From Tubulanus polymorphus (lineage: Eukaryota; Nemertea; Palaeonemertea; Tubulaniformes; Tubulanidae), in NCBI RefSeq assembly GCF_964204645.1, contig NC_134026.1, positions 22,336,650-22,400,649 of the forward strand: a stretch of DNA of 64,000 bases, read 5' to 3'. The translations under genes were made by a program, and so were the position numbers. Below the pieces are notes generated by a model. That model had not been told where the DNA came from, ran no database searches, and saw nothing but the letters and a program-made list of their open reading frames with translations. Position 1 is the stretch's first letter. Each line of letters opens with the position of its first letter. Shown here one piece after another: positions 53,262 through 64,000 of the stretch.

Positions 53262-53437
53262 AATTTTCCTCTACGAAACAAATAACTGCTTGAAACAAAT
53301 AGCACACTAGAGCTCGTTTAAACAGGCATTCAATTTTGGTGTATGAACCAAAGGGTGTATCACAGTTGCACATAAAAAGAACCGTTCTCAACCAAAACGC
53401 CAATAAAGTTTGCTCTAATAAAAGCATGGCATTAAGA
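53262..53437. repeat. 175-bp dispersed repeat, copy 2
   Basis: Near-identical to 51516-51690, with the gccaataaag variant. It sits between two TA tracts, so it may itself be part of a TA-targeting element. Confidence 0.9.
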
Positions 53438-53551
53438 CAGGTATATATATATATATATATATATATATGAAGGTTAATAACTTATTACATTACTTTACAT
53501 TTACACATTCGTTCTTTTTGACAACGACAGGTACACGACCACCATATTCTC

Positions 53552-53655
<104 letters not shown>

Positions 53656-53718
53656 GAGAATATGGTGGTCGTGTACCAGTCAACGGAAGTGGTTTATTAT
53701 GTGCCCGCTCTGTTTAAA

Positions 53719-53893
53719 AATTTTCCTCTACGAAACAAATAACTGCTTGAAACAAATAGCACACTAGAGCTCGTTTAAACAGGCATTCAATTTTGGTGTA
53801 TGAACCAAAGGGTTATCACAGTTGCACATAAAAAGAACCGTTCTCAACCAAAACGCCGATGAAGTTTGCTCTAATAAAAGCATGGCATTAAGA
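53719..53893. repeat. 175-bp dispersed repeat, copy 3
   Basis: The duplicate of copy 1 in unit 2, offset by 2203 bp. Confidence 0.9.
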
Positions 53894-54158
53894 TAAGCTT
53901 GGAAATATATTGGCAACATTCAAAGATAAATGTTTCAAACAATCCGGGAAAGGTCATATCGGTAGACGAAGAATCAGAGGACAAAATGCAAATCAATTAC
54001 CGAGGTAGATAAAATATTATCGGAATCATTCATTTGATTTAAACACGCGATACAGCGTTTCAAACTCATTAATCGTGAAAGTAAATGCGATATTAATTTG
54101 ATCGAGAAACCGAGTAATTCATCGCAGCCATCGCCGTTCAAAAATCATAGCCGTCATA

Positions 54159-54208
54159 GTGAGTAGTGCTTGCTAGCATCGTCAACGATGCTAGCAAGCA
54201 CTACTCAC
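54159..54208. repeat. Perfect hairpin, 23-bp arms (unit 2)
   Basis: The second copy of the hairpin at 51956-52005, from the tandem duplication. Confidence 0.95.
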
Positions 54209-54966
54209 ATCGCTTCGTTTTTACTTACTCGACTGTGAGTCAGTTACGAGGCATAAGATCATCTCATTGACCAGGAAACTTGAGCTGATTACAGGTGCTT
54301 TCAACCTTGAAGTAACCAGACTGAAATCAGCCCACAGTTCAACCAAATCTAAAGAGCATGAGGGAAAGGTCAGACAATAAGTAGTCTTAGGAATATTGCT
54401 CAGGGGATAGCATACCCTAACATGCGAAGAACAGCTACAGAAATGAAAAACCATTGATATGAAAATCACTTTATTCCAATCAGCAAAATGTTTTTTTCAA
54501 CTGCAACAGGAGTTGACGTCGCGTCGGCGGGCTCAAACGGATCTGAGAACAAGATTGCGTAGATAAAGGATGATTGGAAAGTGATGAACGGGGCCCGAGC
54601 AATAAATCAATTAAGATTTGCATCGTGGAAAACGAGCGTTGACGACCACGTTTTATTCATTCGTGATCAAAATTGACAAATACACGCGGCGCTGAGGAAA
54701 GGACAAACACTTCAGCCCATTAAACATGAACTTCAGCAAAGTAAGACATTACTTGTGATTCATCATTTGAGGATCAACTACTTGCAAACTACTATAAACT
54801 AGTGCGAATGTGAACATGTACTCATTGGCAGGCCAATAACACAATCAAGATTGATGAACACAGGCAAGTTTGTTGCAGTTAAATCTTTTCTATCAAATAC
54901 TACACTAATTACATCCACAATAACCACTGTATGGGATATAGCTGAACGTGTGTGAAGATGCGTACC

Positions 54967-55293
54967 TATAAGCCGCAATCCCACTGAGACTATTTGGCTT
55001 AGGTCAAACTGGCCCAGAGGACCCGAGTCATATTTAGCCTGTGTCTTTAATTAGAGAGCGCAGTCAAATGTAAATAAGTCGCTTGTTATGAAAATGCTAC
55101 AAAAACGATGCAATAACAAGCGACGTGAGTCACCTCCAGAACCAATTAGCAATCACACGGAATAATTCGAACCATGCTAAAATTTGGCAGGTGCCTGATC
55201 CAACATTTTGGTCAGGCAAACTAGCCCGTATCAAACAGACAAGCGTGGACCAATTTGCTATCAGGTAGCTAACTTCGTGATATCGTGACTATA
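54967..55293. mobile_element. GGCCC-type MITE, copy 3 duplicate (unit 2)
   Basis: Created by the 2203-bp tandem duplication rather than by a separate insertion. Confidence 0.65.
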
Positions 55294-55464
55294 ACTGTTG
55301 TTGATGAAATGGTTGGAAGTTGCAGTCAGAGAAATTTCATTCACTCACTGAAATAGTCACCGCGCGTAATATCAACACAGGTGCATATACACGGGAAATA
55401 TTATATTAACATAATATTAACATGTATATATATCATATATATATATATATATATTAACATATAT

Positions 55465-55640
55465 AATTTTCCTCTACGAAACAAATAACTGCTTGAAACA
55501 AATAGCACACTAGAGCTCGTTTAAACAGGCATTCAATTTTGGTGTATGAACCAAAGGGTGTATCACAGTTGCACATAAAAAGAACCGTTCTCAACCAAAA
55601 CGCCAATAAAGTTTGCTCTAATAAAAGCATGGCATTAAGA
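55465..55640. repeat. 175-bp dispersed repeat, copy 4
   Basis: The duplicate of copy 2 in unit 2, offset by 2203 bp. Confidence 0.9.
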
Positions 55641-55675
55641 CAGGTATATATATATATATATATATATATATGAAG

Positions 55676-55937
<262 letters not shown>

Positions 55938-56066
55938 GAGACTAAGTTGATGCTAATCTAATTTCTCAATCAGTGTTTCGCGGAGATTCGAAATGCAATT
56001 GATTCCATTGTGTTTGTCATCGCAGTGTGGTGAATCAATGAATTAATTCACAGACAGGATGAGAAA

Positions 56067-56357
56067 ATGGGGAGTGCGCGAAATATTCAGGCGAGCAGGA
56101 CAGTACCGGGAATGGAAGATGAGTGGGCACGGATTGAGGAGGTACTTGAAGAAGATAGAGAAGGTGAAGGACATTGGAATGGAAATTCAGCCATTGTGGA
56201 TGTTGGAATAATGGAAGGAGCAGAAGTGGGAAATAAAGGAGACAGAATGCATAACGAGGGAAGGGAAAGAAGAGATGGTACGTATGAGGGGAATGAGTGG
56301 TGCCTAGAGGAAGAAAGGAAAGAGGTGGGAGTTGCCATAACAGGGAAAAAAAGGTGA
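56067..56357 (+). CDS. Unclassified purine-rich open frame (96 codons)
   Basis: It starts with ATG and encodes a Glu/Gly/Arg-rich product (EEVLEEDREGEGHWNGN, later EGRERRDGTYEGNEW) from a strongly purine-biased strand. The length is within chance for this composition. No homology, signal peptide or membrane segment. A purine-rich repeat or a transposon remnant is as likely as a gene. Confidence 0.12.
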   Translation: MGSARNIQASRTVPGMEDEWARIEEVLEEDREGEGHWNGNSAIVDVGIMEGAEVGNKGDRMHNEGRERRDGTYEGNEWCLEEERKEVGVAITGKKR

Positions 56358-57151
56358 AAATAGTGCTATGTTGTAATAATCAATGACTTCAATCAATGGG
56401 TTCAAGGTGGAAGGTAAATATGGAAGCAGAAGTTATGATGCAAAGGAAGCAGCAGAAAAGTGTGTACATGCTAGGAAATACTTGCTGACAGGGGTCAAGG
56501 TCGACAAGCCAAACAGAAACTTTAATCATTTTGTGAAAATGGGAAAATGTCACCAAACACTTAACTCAATTACATGAGCATAATTAAAATGACAGGCTTT
56601 GACATCAATGATAGTTCGACATTTCCATGAGAGAATGGTTAATGAGACTGTTTCGTCTTACGATGCGACGAAGGAGACCGTCAAGATTTCATTGAACCCG
56701 TCGACGACGACGACGTCGCGAAAATATTGCAGAATTGACATTTCGCGAGAAAAGACGCATTCATACGCCGTATAGCTGATGTAAAACTTCGAACAAAACA
56801 AGCAAAAAACGTGATTAGAATGCAAATATTCAACTCATGAAATGTATAAAATTAGATGCACGAGGAGATATAGTCGAGTCTCTATCATATGAACGCAACA
56901 CTTATGTGAACGTATAATAAAATATTTTAATTTCAAATAGAATGTGGCATTTGCTATGTATGTCCCCTGGGGGGAAGCAAACAGTTATCAAACAAGATAG
57001 CGATGAAAGCTAACATATAACATAGTTCATAGAAAATACTCAATTGTTCATTTAATTTGTATATTATAGAATCTGTTTACCTGTCTAAACCCTCATATCG
57101 AGTTTAGAGAAAAACTATTCCTGATTGCAGGCTGTAACGCGATATCAAGAA

Positions 57152-57420
57152 ATTCAAGATGGCCCGGATGGCAGACACATTAGATCTTCAACTAACAATC
57201 TTCATTTTCAAAATGGCTGGACATCTCACCTCTGCCAATCCTTACACCACGTTTCGGGTCCATTCAGATTTGAAGCCTGTATCATGCTAACAAGACATTC
57301 AAGATGGCAACCGGGTATGGCAATATCAGATTGCCGATAACATCTAAGGCTAGATATCTCACCTGTAACAATCCTTACACCATATTTATCTATGAAGAAT
57401 TGCAATCTGTATCATGCTAA
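57152..57420. repeat. Diverged two-unit direct repeat
   Basis: Unit 1 (57152-57290) and unit 2 (57297-57420) share attcaagatggc at the start, acatctcacct or atatctcacct, caatccttacaccat or caatccttacaccac, and ctgtatcatgctaa at the end. They differ at many other positions, so the duplication is old. Confidence 0.75.
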
Positions 57421-59338
57421 AAAATCTCACGAGGACAGTGCACACTGAGTAAGATAAGATCTCCCACCACCAGGAAACATAATAATCTAAAGAAGACCAA
57501 ATTTTGAAAACGATAGTATTCTTACATGGTAATTGAATAAATTGACTTGCGGATATGCTTGATGTTGAGGTGAAAAGCTGCCTTATCGGATAATATGCAT
57601 AAACTTTTGTTTTCTCACAAATCATCCAAAATTTAGTGCATACGATAATGAAATTGACAGCACAAACACGTTGCTCATGGCAAAATGATCGAGTACATCT
57701 ATTAAACTCAATACCGTGAAGAGCATCATAATTATACGGAAAAACGGTCAATGTTTTTCATTTTTGGGAGGTGTTATATCCATCAAAATGCTGCCCATAT
57801 TTTATTGCTACAATTGTTAGGACAAGCTATTACACACTTGCCCCATCAGGGTTTGTTAGTTGTCATTGCTGAACACGTTCACAAACGGTTCTTCAAAAAT
57901 TACTTCTGTCAGTCGCTATATCACGGCGAGCAGTTCAGTTCGGGAAAGTTCGATTAATTCTGCAACTGGTTATGCCAATGTCTTCCACTTTCAGCTTAAC
58001 CAATGTTCAATACAGAACAAGTTCGTCATTAAACCAATTTGCAACATTCTTTCGGAAACATTTTCGTTGATTTATCAAATAAGTTACAGTTTATTCAGCT
58101 TATTTGCCGAGCGACAATGAAATTTCACTGGGAAATTCTATTTAAGCAAGACGCCGATCAATGAAGTTTTCTACCACATTAGCGCGCCCACAATCACATC
58201 ATGCACAGCCTCGAGGCTTTCTGTCTTATACAGCGAGACCGATAATCAAACCCGGAATAAATCGCGAAGTTTAATTCTAAATTCTGACATTCCCAACATA
58301 CAATTAGGCAACCCAGTCCCACCTTGTATGTTATTCAACTAATGAGCTCAATATAACACTCTTATAGTAACCTAACAATATCTATCATACATTACTGAGA
58401 CTGCAGAGCCTTAGTTGGGAATATGATTAACATCACCAAGAGCCAAGTCAAATGGTGAAACTGGGTAAGTATGCCCTGAAATGCTCGACAAAGTGTGCTG
58501 TTTATGATGTTGGAGTTAGATGATTTTTAATTTTTTTAAGGCCAAATCAGTCAGCAGTGACTTGCTTATCAGCAAGTTTCATCCGGCTACCATCCGTCAT
58601 TGAAACTGGGAAATTGCACGTCAAGGCATCAATCTCGGGTATACAGATACTGACGCATTGAGGCCATCTCGCCACAAAACAATTCACGGAGACGAAATCA
58701 AGCGTGTCGAAAGACAATCATCTCGATACGCTAACACATAAAAGCCAAACGTCCACAATCTATATAGTTGAATCCCTTGTGGTGTACAGTCAGCATACCG
58801 CGTCGTCGGTGCTCGTGCTGCTGTTGCTCGTGTCTCCGGTGGCGATGACGCTTACATATCGGTAAACATTCCGGTAACAGGGCCGATAATCATCAAATCG
58901 TGCCTATATTCCATTATCCGGAATCATCCATTTTTATGCACAGGATTTGCGGTAACAGTGGAGAACGAATAAAAACATCCTGCCTCTAATGCTTGGAGAG
59001 TCCGTCGATGCATCATCACGGACCCCGGTTCGGCAAGATGGATGAGTACAAAGGATGGACTCCGCATCAATATATGCTTATTCATCATGTAACATTATTT
59101 CCGGGGGTTTGAAAGCTAATAGTTTGCGTACATGCTTCCTGCGTTTAATGCCCATCAGCACTCGCGCTTTATTTAACAACGAAACGTTACTGAAGTGCAG
59201 CGGTTAAACGCCTTAAAATACTTTGATGGATTAGATTTCTGAATGAATGGAGCGTGATTTAACCACACTTCGACCTTTCAGAAATTTATGAATATACTTC
59301 ATAATGTCAACAACAAAGACAATACATATTCGTCACCA

Positions 59339-59380
59339 CAGCCGCAACTGCACAAGCGTTTTCAACTTGGGCCAAATTTG
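59339..59380. mobile_element. Truncated end of a GGCCC-type MITE
   Basis: Reads cagccgcaactgcacaagcg and then cttgggccaaatttg, the left end of the family, without a matching right end. The next full copy begins about 80 bp downstream, so two insertions probably overlap. Confidence 0.5.
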
Positions 59381-59457
59381 TCATGCATCAAAATAGTGCG
59401 TGCTAACATCTGATGCTGGGAGCAAATGGAACAACTTGAAAAACCCAGCTCACTTAG

Positions 59458-59772
59458 TAGCCACGATCACACAAGAGTTGTTGGCCCATACCGCTGTTCA
59501 CACGGGTGCCAAATGGGTCCATGCCTGTTTAGCCCAAATCCACATTTGGCCCGACCAAAAACGTTGGACCATGCCTGAGCATGGGTCAAATTACTGCCTG
59601 TGAAAAGCAAATGATTCCGGGAGTAACTCACTTCACTTTGTTTAAACATTGATAAGTATCAAGTGTGTGGTTTATGTGTGAACGGGCCAAATTTGGCTCC
59701 TTCGAAAATTTGACTGGCCTGATCTGTGCCAATTTAGCCTGGGCCAAATCATCTCTGTACAATCACTGCTAG
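59458..59772. mobile_element. GGCCC-rich MITE, copy 4
   Basis: The left end tagccacgatcacacaag and the right end ctgtacaatcactgctag are loosely inverted. The interior holds ggcccgaccaaaaacgttgg and cacttcactttgtttaaac, matching copies 1 and 2. Same orientation as copy 1. Confidence 0.7.
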
Positions 59773-60624
59773 TGATCTAAATTCTTAGAGGAAATATTTC
59801 TTTCCAGGCAATTTCTCATGTCAAACATCCTGTGCATACAAACTGAGGCTTTCATTTCGGCAGGCAGAAAATATCGAAATGCTCGTCTGAGCTATCATCC
59901 GATGAGACAATAACTAACTGCGTACAAGCAAAAATACGCAAAAGGATTGGTACAAGCGCTATTAAGCATTTACATCATGACAATTACTTTCAATGCGCGC
60001 ATCTAATTCAATTTCAAAGTCATAGTTCTTTAAATATGCAATTACAGATAGATTTGAGCGTAAAGCAACATGAAACCGAGTGGTCGGTAATCGTATTTTC
60101 GACAATTATCGGTAAACCGAAATTGACCGAACTAATCCTCCTGGTAGTTATACATGATATGAACACTACTATGCCCGATGATAATCAACTAATAGCCTAA
60201 TGTAATCTAATAACGTGACTTCAGTAACGGCGAGAATATGACTAGAAATCATCGTCGTCGTTGTCATCGCTGGGTGTGCGCAGCGGCGGCGGTGAATAAC
60301 GTTGTATCTAATTATTCAAATGTAAAACAGTAAGCCACAATCCTGTCAATAATGTGGTAACATGGTAAAACTAGCCAAGCAACGGAGACCCCACAGTGTG
60401 TATACGAGCCAGACGCGAATGGAAAACATATAAAACCATGTGCAAGCTGTACGCCTATCGATACGCGTATCAATAATCATATGCGTGATGAAATATGGTT
60501 TCAAAAAGGCATTTTGACTACAAGGCTACAAAAAGTCGCGTAAATAAATCTAGCTTTCATCTAACAAGATAATCTACCACAGCTATATCCATGCGACGAA
60601 TGATAAGACGCCATCAAACTGAGA

Positions 60625-60704
60625 CGATTTGCCCCAGCCCAAATTGGCCTGGATCAAATTTGGTTCACGCCAAAAAAAGAACGCTTGTGTGATCGTGACA
60701 ATAG
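60625..60704. mobile_element. Right-end fragment of a GGCCC-type MITE
   Basis: Contains cccagcccaaattggcctgg and ends cgcttgtgtgatcgtgac, the typical right terminus. The left part is missing. Confidence 0.55.
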
Positions 60705-63700
60705 AGAAGCATGCTAAGAATTATCATTCAGATTTTTTTCGTAACACAAATTCACTACAATATCACATAGTGTACGGCCACTGGTCACCAGCAGCAAGAT
60801 TGCTCAGTGTCTAGCATCTTAGATATTCGACAACAAAATCAGCAGCAAATCACCGTCAGTCACCTAGTGTACGGTGACTAGCAATAAGTCGCTTTGCATC
60901 CCCTTACAAACAGCCAATCTTCAATGAGACAAAAATCATGTACCATTGACAAAATGGCGGCCTCCAAAAAAAGCAGCGCCGACAACTAGTGGCGCCACTT
61001 TACAGCATTCGGCCAAAAAATCATCAAGCATGCAGTCGGGGGTGGGGCTAGGATCATCGACGATTTAATCAAAAGTTGCCGAAGATTAAAAAATCTCTCC
61101 ATTCGCAACTTAAAATCGCTAAGTGTGCTTATCTGAACTGGTTTTAGTAAACTCTGGTCAAAAACCTTGAGATGAACTTTCATTTGAACTGACTCAAAGA
61201 TTTAATCAGCAACGCTTCCAACCTGTGCATAATTATCAGCATAAACGTGCTTCCTTACACACAAGAACACACGCTACGAGTTTATATCAATCTCTAGTAT
61301 ATTTACTGTACAGATATATCTCATGGAATCCGAAAGTAGGAAAATGGAGCCGGATTCAGGAGTCGTCCGGAACTAAAATGGCATCAATACACGGCAGTGT
61401 GCTTGGAAATGATTTGAATTGGCTACAAAGGGTTTTAGGTGGAGTTGGTAAAAATCCCTTCCAGTGTCAGAGGTCTTATAATGTGGAACAAATCTAACGT
61501 TCTACCGGAACCTGCGTCCAACGTCACCAACCATTTATCAATCATCCTATACCTTCTTATGTGAGCATTTCTATATAGAATTATGATATATCTTGTCAAG
61601 TTAATAACTGCATGGATATATCGATCAAAGACCGAGCAGCAACATGTGCTGTGTTGAAGTACATCAAATCTACAAGAGTGAAAGAGTGATTGATCGGAGT
61701 ATGGAGAAAAAAAATGTTCACATTATTTCTCCTACTTGACATGCCAGTGTGTGTAGATATCTGAAAATGTGGATATACGTGCTATTGTATTTTTTTCGCG
61801 TTGAAGCATATTTGCAAATCCATGACTAAACGCTTATCGACTGTCGATACGCTATTTCATAAAACCAGCCGTTTTTCAAATGTCGATTGAAAACAACTAA
61901 CTATACATTATGCCTCGCATGAAACATAAGTGACTGTTTCATCAGTATTTTATGAAGAATTGCACCCATGTAAATATGTGCGTTATGTAACCTATTAGAG
62001 AGAGAGAAGTGAGAGAAGGTACCATAGCATTTGAGAGTTTCAATTCACATTTTCATACGTATGCGTCTATGAAACTCCATTGAGAGGATAGATTACGTAC
62101 AATACTTAAGTAAAATCCAAATGTATCGTTTTTCTTCATCTTCCTGCCGCCCATGCCCCTACCCATACAGGCAATCAGGTAGTTATGGCCCTAAATGCAA
62201 TCAGTCTGTGCAAAATGAAATATGATCATGAAAATGAACATCATCATCATCGTAGTGTCTGAATAAACCACAGTATTGTTCTTGTTCTTGAAATGTATAT
62301 GAGAAATATCCAATTGCATTATCTTTCATATTTAGCACGCTGATGATATAAAAGCATATGTACGTGCTGATGAAAAAAACAAACTAAACCAGCCACGAGA
62401 CAGTCGGTATTGCTTTCTATCTACAAAATAGCTGCAGGCGTGCAAAGCCCCATAAATGAACCAGATTGCCAACAGGAAGACAGTGGGGAAAGTGTCGAAG
62501 TAAACATTAGAGCAGGCATATGTGTTTATTAAACCCGGTAATCCATTACATCCACTGGAAAAGATTACTTCAGCCTCCAACTAACAACTTATCATGCAAA
62601 TCATGAGTCAAAACTACCCATATAGATCGAGAAGGAAAGCTCACTTTATTGATAATACTGCTGACCATAACAAAAATACACCCACAGGTATGCTGCACTC
62701 ACAATTATGTAATCGTGTAGTCATAGTCTCATTTCATCTTATACAACAGAAGCTTACAGGAAGCTGCACTTAATCATCTCATCTTATCACTAGTCTTCTC
62801 AATACAACATACGCTAGTCTTGTCTGCCATGGGTTAATAAACAGAGCACAACAGTAATCATTGCTGAATTTGATGACAACAATGGTGATGAGAAAGTGTT
62901 TCAAATCCCTAAACTAATACAGGCCAGCAATCAGATGATGATGATAATATGCAACACGAAAAAAGATCAAGAAATTTCCAGCACCACCTCGATCAACTAT
63001 GCGAAGAGTAAAAAATATTTTCAAAAAATGAAATGTTCGAAATTTCCTATTCGGAAGAAGACTTCAAAAAAACCAAATGCTACCCTTCCTAATCGGCACG
63101 CTGAAAAAAGGTCGTTGTTACTTACCGAACAAGTATTTTGTATATTCCATACGCGTGAGCGAGGTGATATAATCTCCGCTGACCGATATATACCGGCGTT
63201 ACGTTCTCGCATCGATGACAATATTCCACGATCTGTCAATTGCATAGAACGAGTCAACCTGTCTCAACGACTGTAGCATCGTATACAACTACCTACCAAA
63301 CTACAACAGCCGCCTCGAAAACGCCTCCAACTACTCTCTCCGGCTGTTACAGTGCACACTGTTGATACTTCCGACTGTGTTCCGGCAGTGACAAATTTAA
63401 TTGAAACATTAATTGGGATGATATCGTCAGTCGTCGGCTGTCTGCAGTTGTTGTTATTAACTTATTGAACCGGCGCAATTAACCCGCAATCGCTACGATG
63501 GTCACTTTTGTCTTTCATCCTCTGTCCGGCAGCCAACAACGCGCCCATGCAGGTAGATAGATAGATTTGGATAGATATCGATGATTGATTAGCAATTTAT
63601 TGAGAGAAGTAAAACCGATATACGAAGCGCGACAATAGATTTGCCTCGAATCAATGGACGCGACTCATGAATGGAGTCCGAATGCAACAGATGTGTTGTC

Positions 63701-64000
63701 GTCGTCGACGGAATGTCCGGCGGTCGCAGCGTCGCATAAATGACTCAAACATGTGACACATCTACGCATAACGGCGTCGCAGCGTAGTAATAGATCCCGC
63801 GATTCATGCATAGCATGACACACGCAACAGCATACGACTTACCACGCGGTGAAAGTATCCAATACGAAACACACGAATACGAATCCTACGACCGAGCTAC
63901 GGAGCGAACACCGGCTAACTGGTATCGGACGTAACGCTGCGGCGATACGGTATCCACGCTGGACTCTCAACACGCGCCATGATTTCGCTATCTGTACTCT

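Noticed and set aside
57386-57751. 121-codon minus-strand open frame
   Set aside because: Frames of this length are expected about twice by chance in the window, and the residues show no motif.
58663-58865. Plus-strand frame ending in a leucine-rich stretch (VLVLLLLVSPVAM) that looks like a signal peptide
   Set aside because: There is no ATG placed to start it as a signal peptide, and the frame is short.
62332-62580. Minus-strand frame with a hydrophobic stretch (FLLAIWFIYGALHACSYF)
   Set aside because: Length is within chance, and no splice structure or family similarity supports it.

Overview
The window looks like about 64 kb of animal (bilaterian, probably marine invertebrate) nuclear DNA. 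It is AT-rich, has long introns with GT/AG borders and many short palindromic repeats, and shows no operon-like packing. Taxon below Bilateria is inference. The recognised PDZ protein resembles insect Patj and vertebrate PATJ/MPDZ about equally well from memory, and invertebrates usually carry one such gene.

The only gene I can support firmly lies on the minus strand between 32836 and 6586. It is the middle part of a Patj/MPDZ (InaD-like multi-PDZ scaffold) gene. Eight exons were found by their PDZ motifs and joined by splice sites whose phases all agree. In transcription order they are 32836-32626 (second half of PDZ1), 18906-18772 and 18120-17806 (PDZ2), 16851-16315 (a long acidic linker), 12341-12227, 7890-7802 and 7272-7137 (PDZ3), and 6684-6586 (linker after PDZ3). 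Together they encode about 545 residues without a stop. The L27 domain and the first half of PDZ1 should lie upstream (above 32836), and PDZ4 onward downstream (below 6586). I could not recognise either inside the window.

Region by region: 1-6585 has no recognised exon, one MITE and one 163-codon open frame. 6586-18906 holds seven exons with introns of 0.45-4.3 kb that contain MITEs and G/C homopolymers. 18907-32625 is a 13.7 kb intron. 32837-51477 has no recognised gene but holds a TTAA-flanked MITE and CpG-dense patches. 51478-55883 is an apparently perfect 2203-bp tandem duplication. Each unit carries a MITE, a 23-bp-arm hairpin, two copies of a 175-bp repeat and a long (TA)n. The second (TA)n is the centre of an approximately 260-bp quasi-palindrome. 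55884-64000 has no recognised gene, more MITE copies, a diverged two-unit repeat and a CpG-dense right edge.

No rRNA, tRNA, CRISPR, viral or toxin genes were seen. Most short open frames are what chance predicts at this base composition, so they are not annotated. The most unusual part is the tandem duplication whose copy boundary falls inside a TA-centred palindrome.
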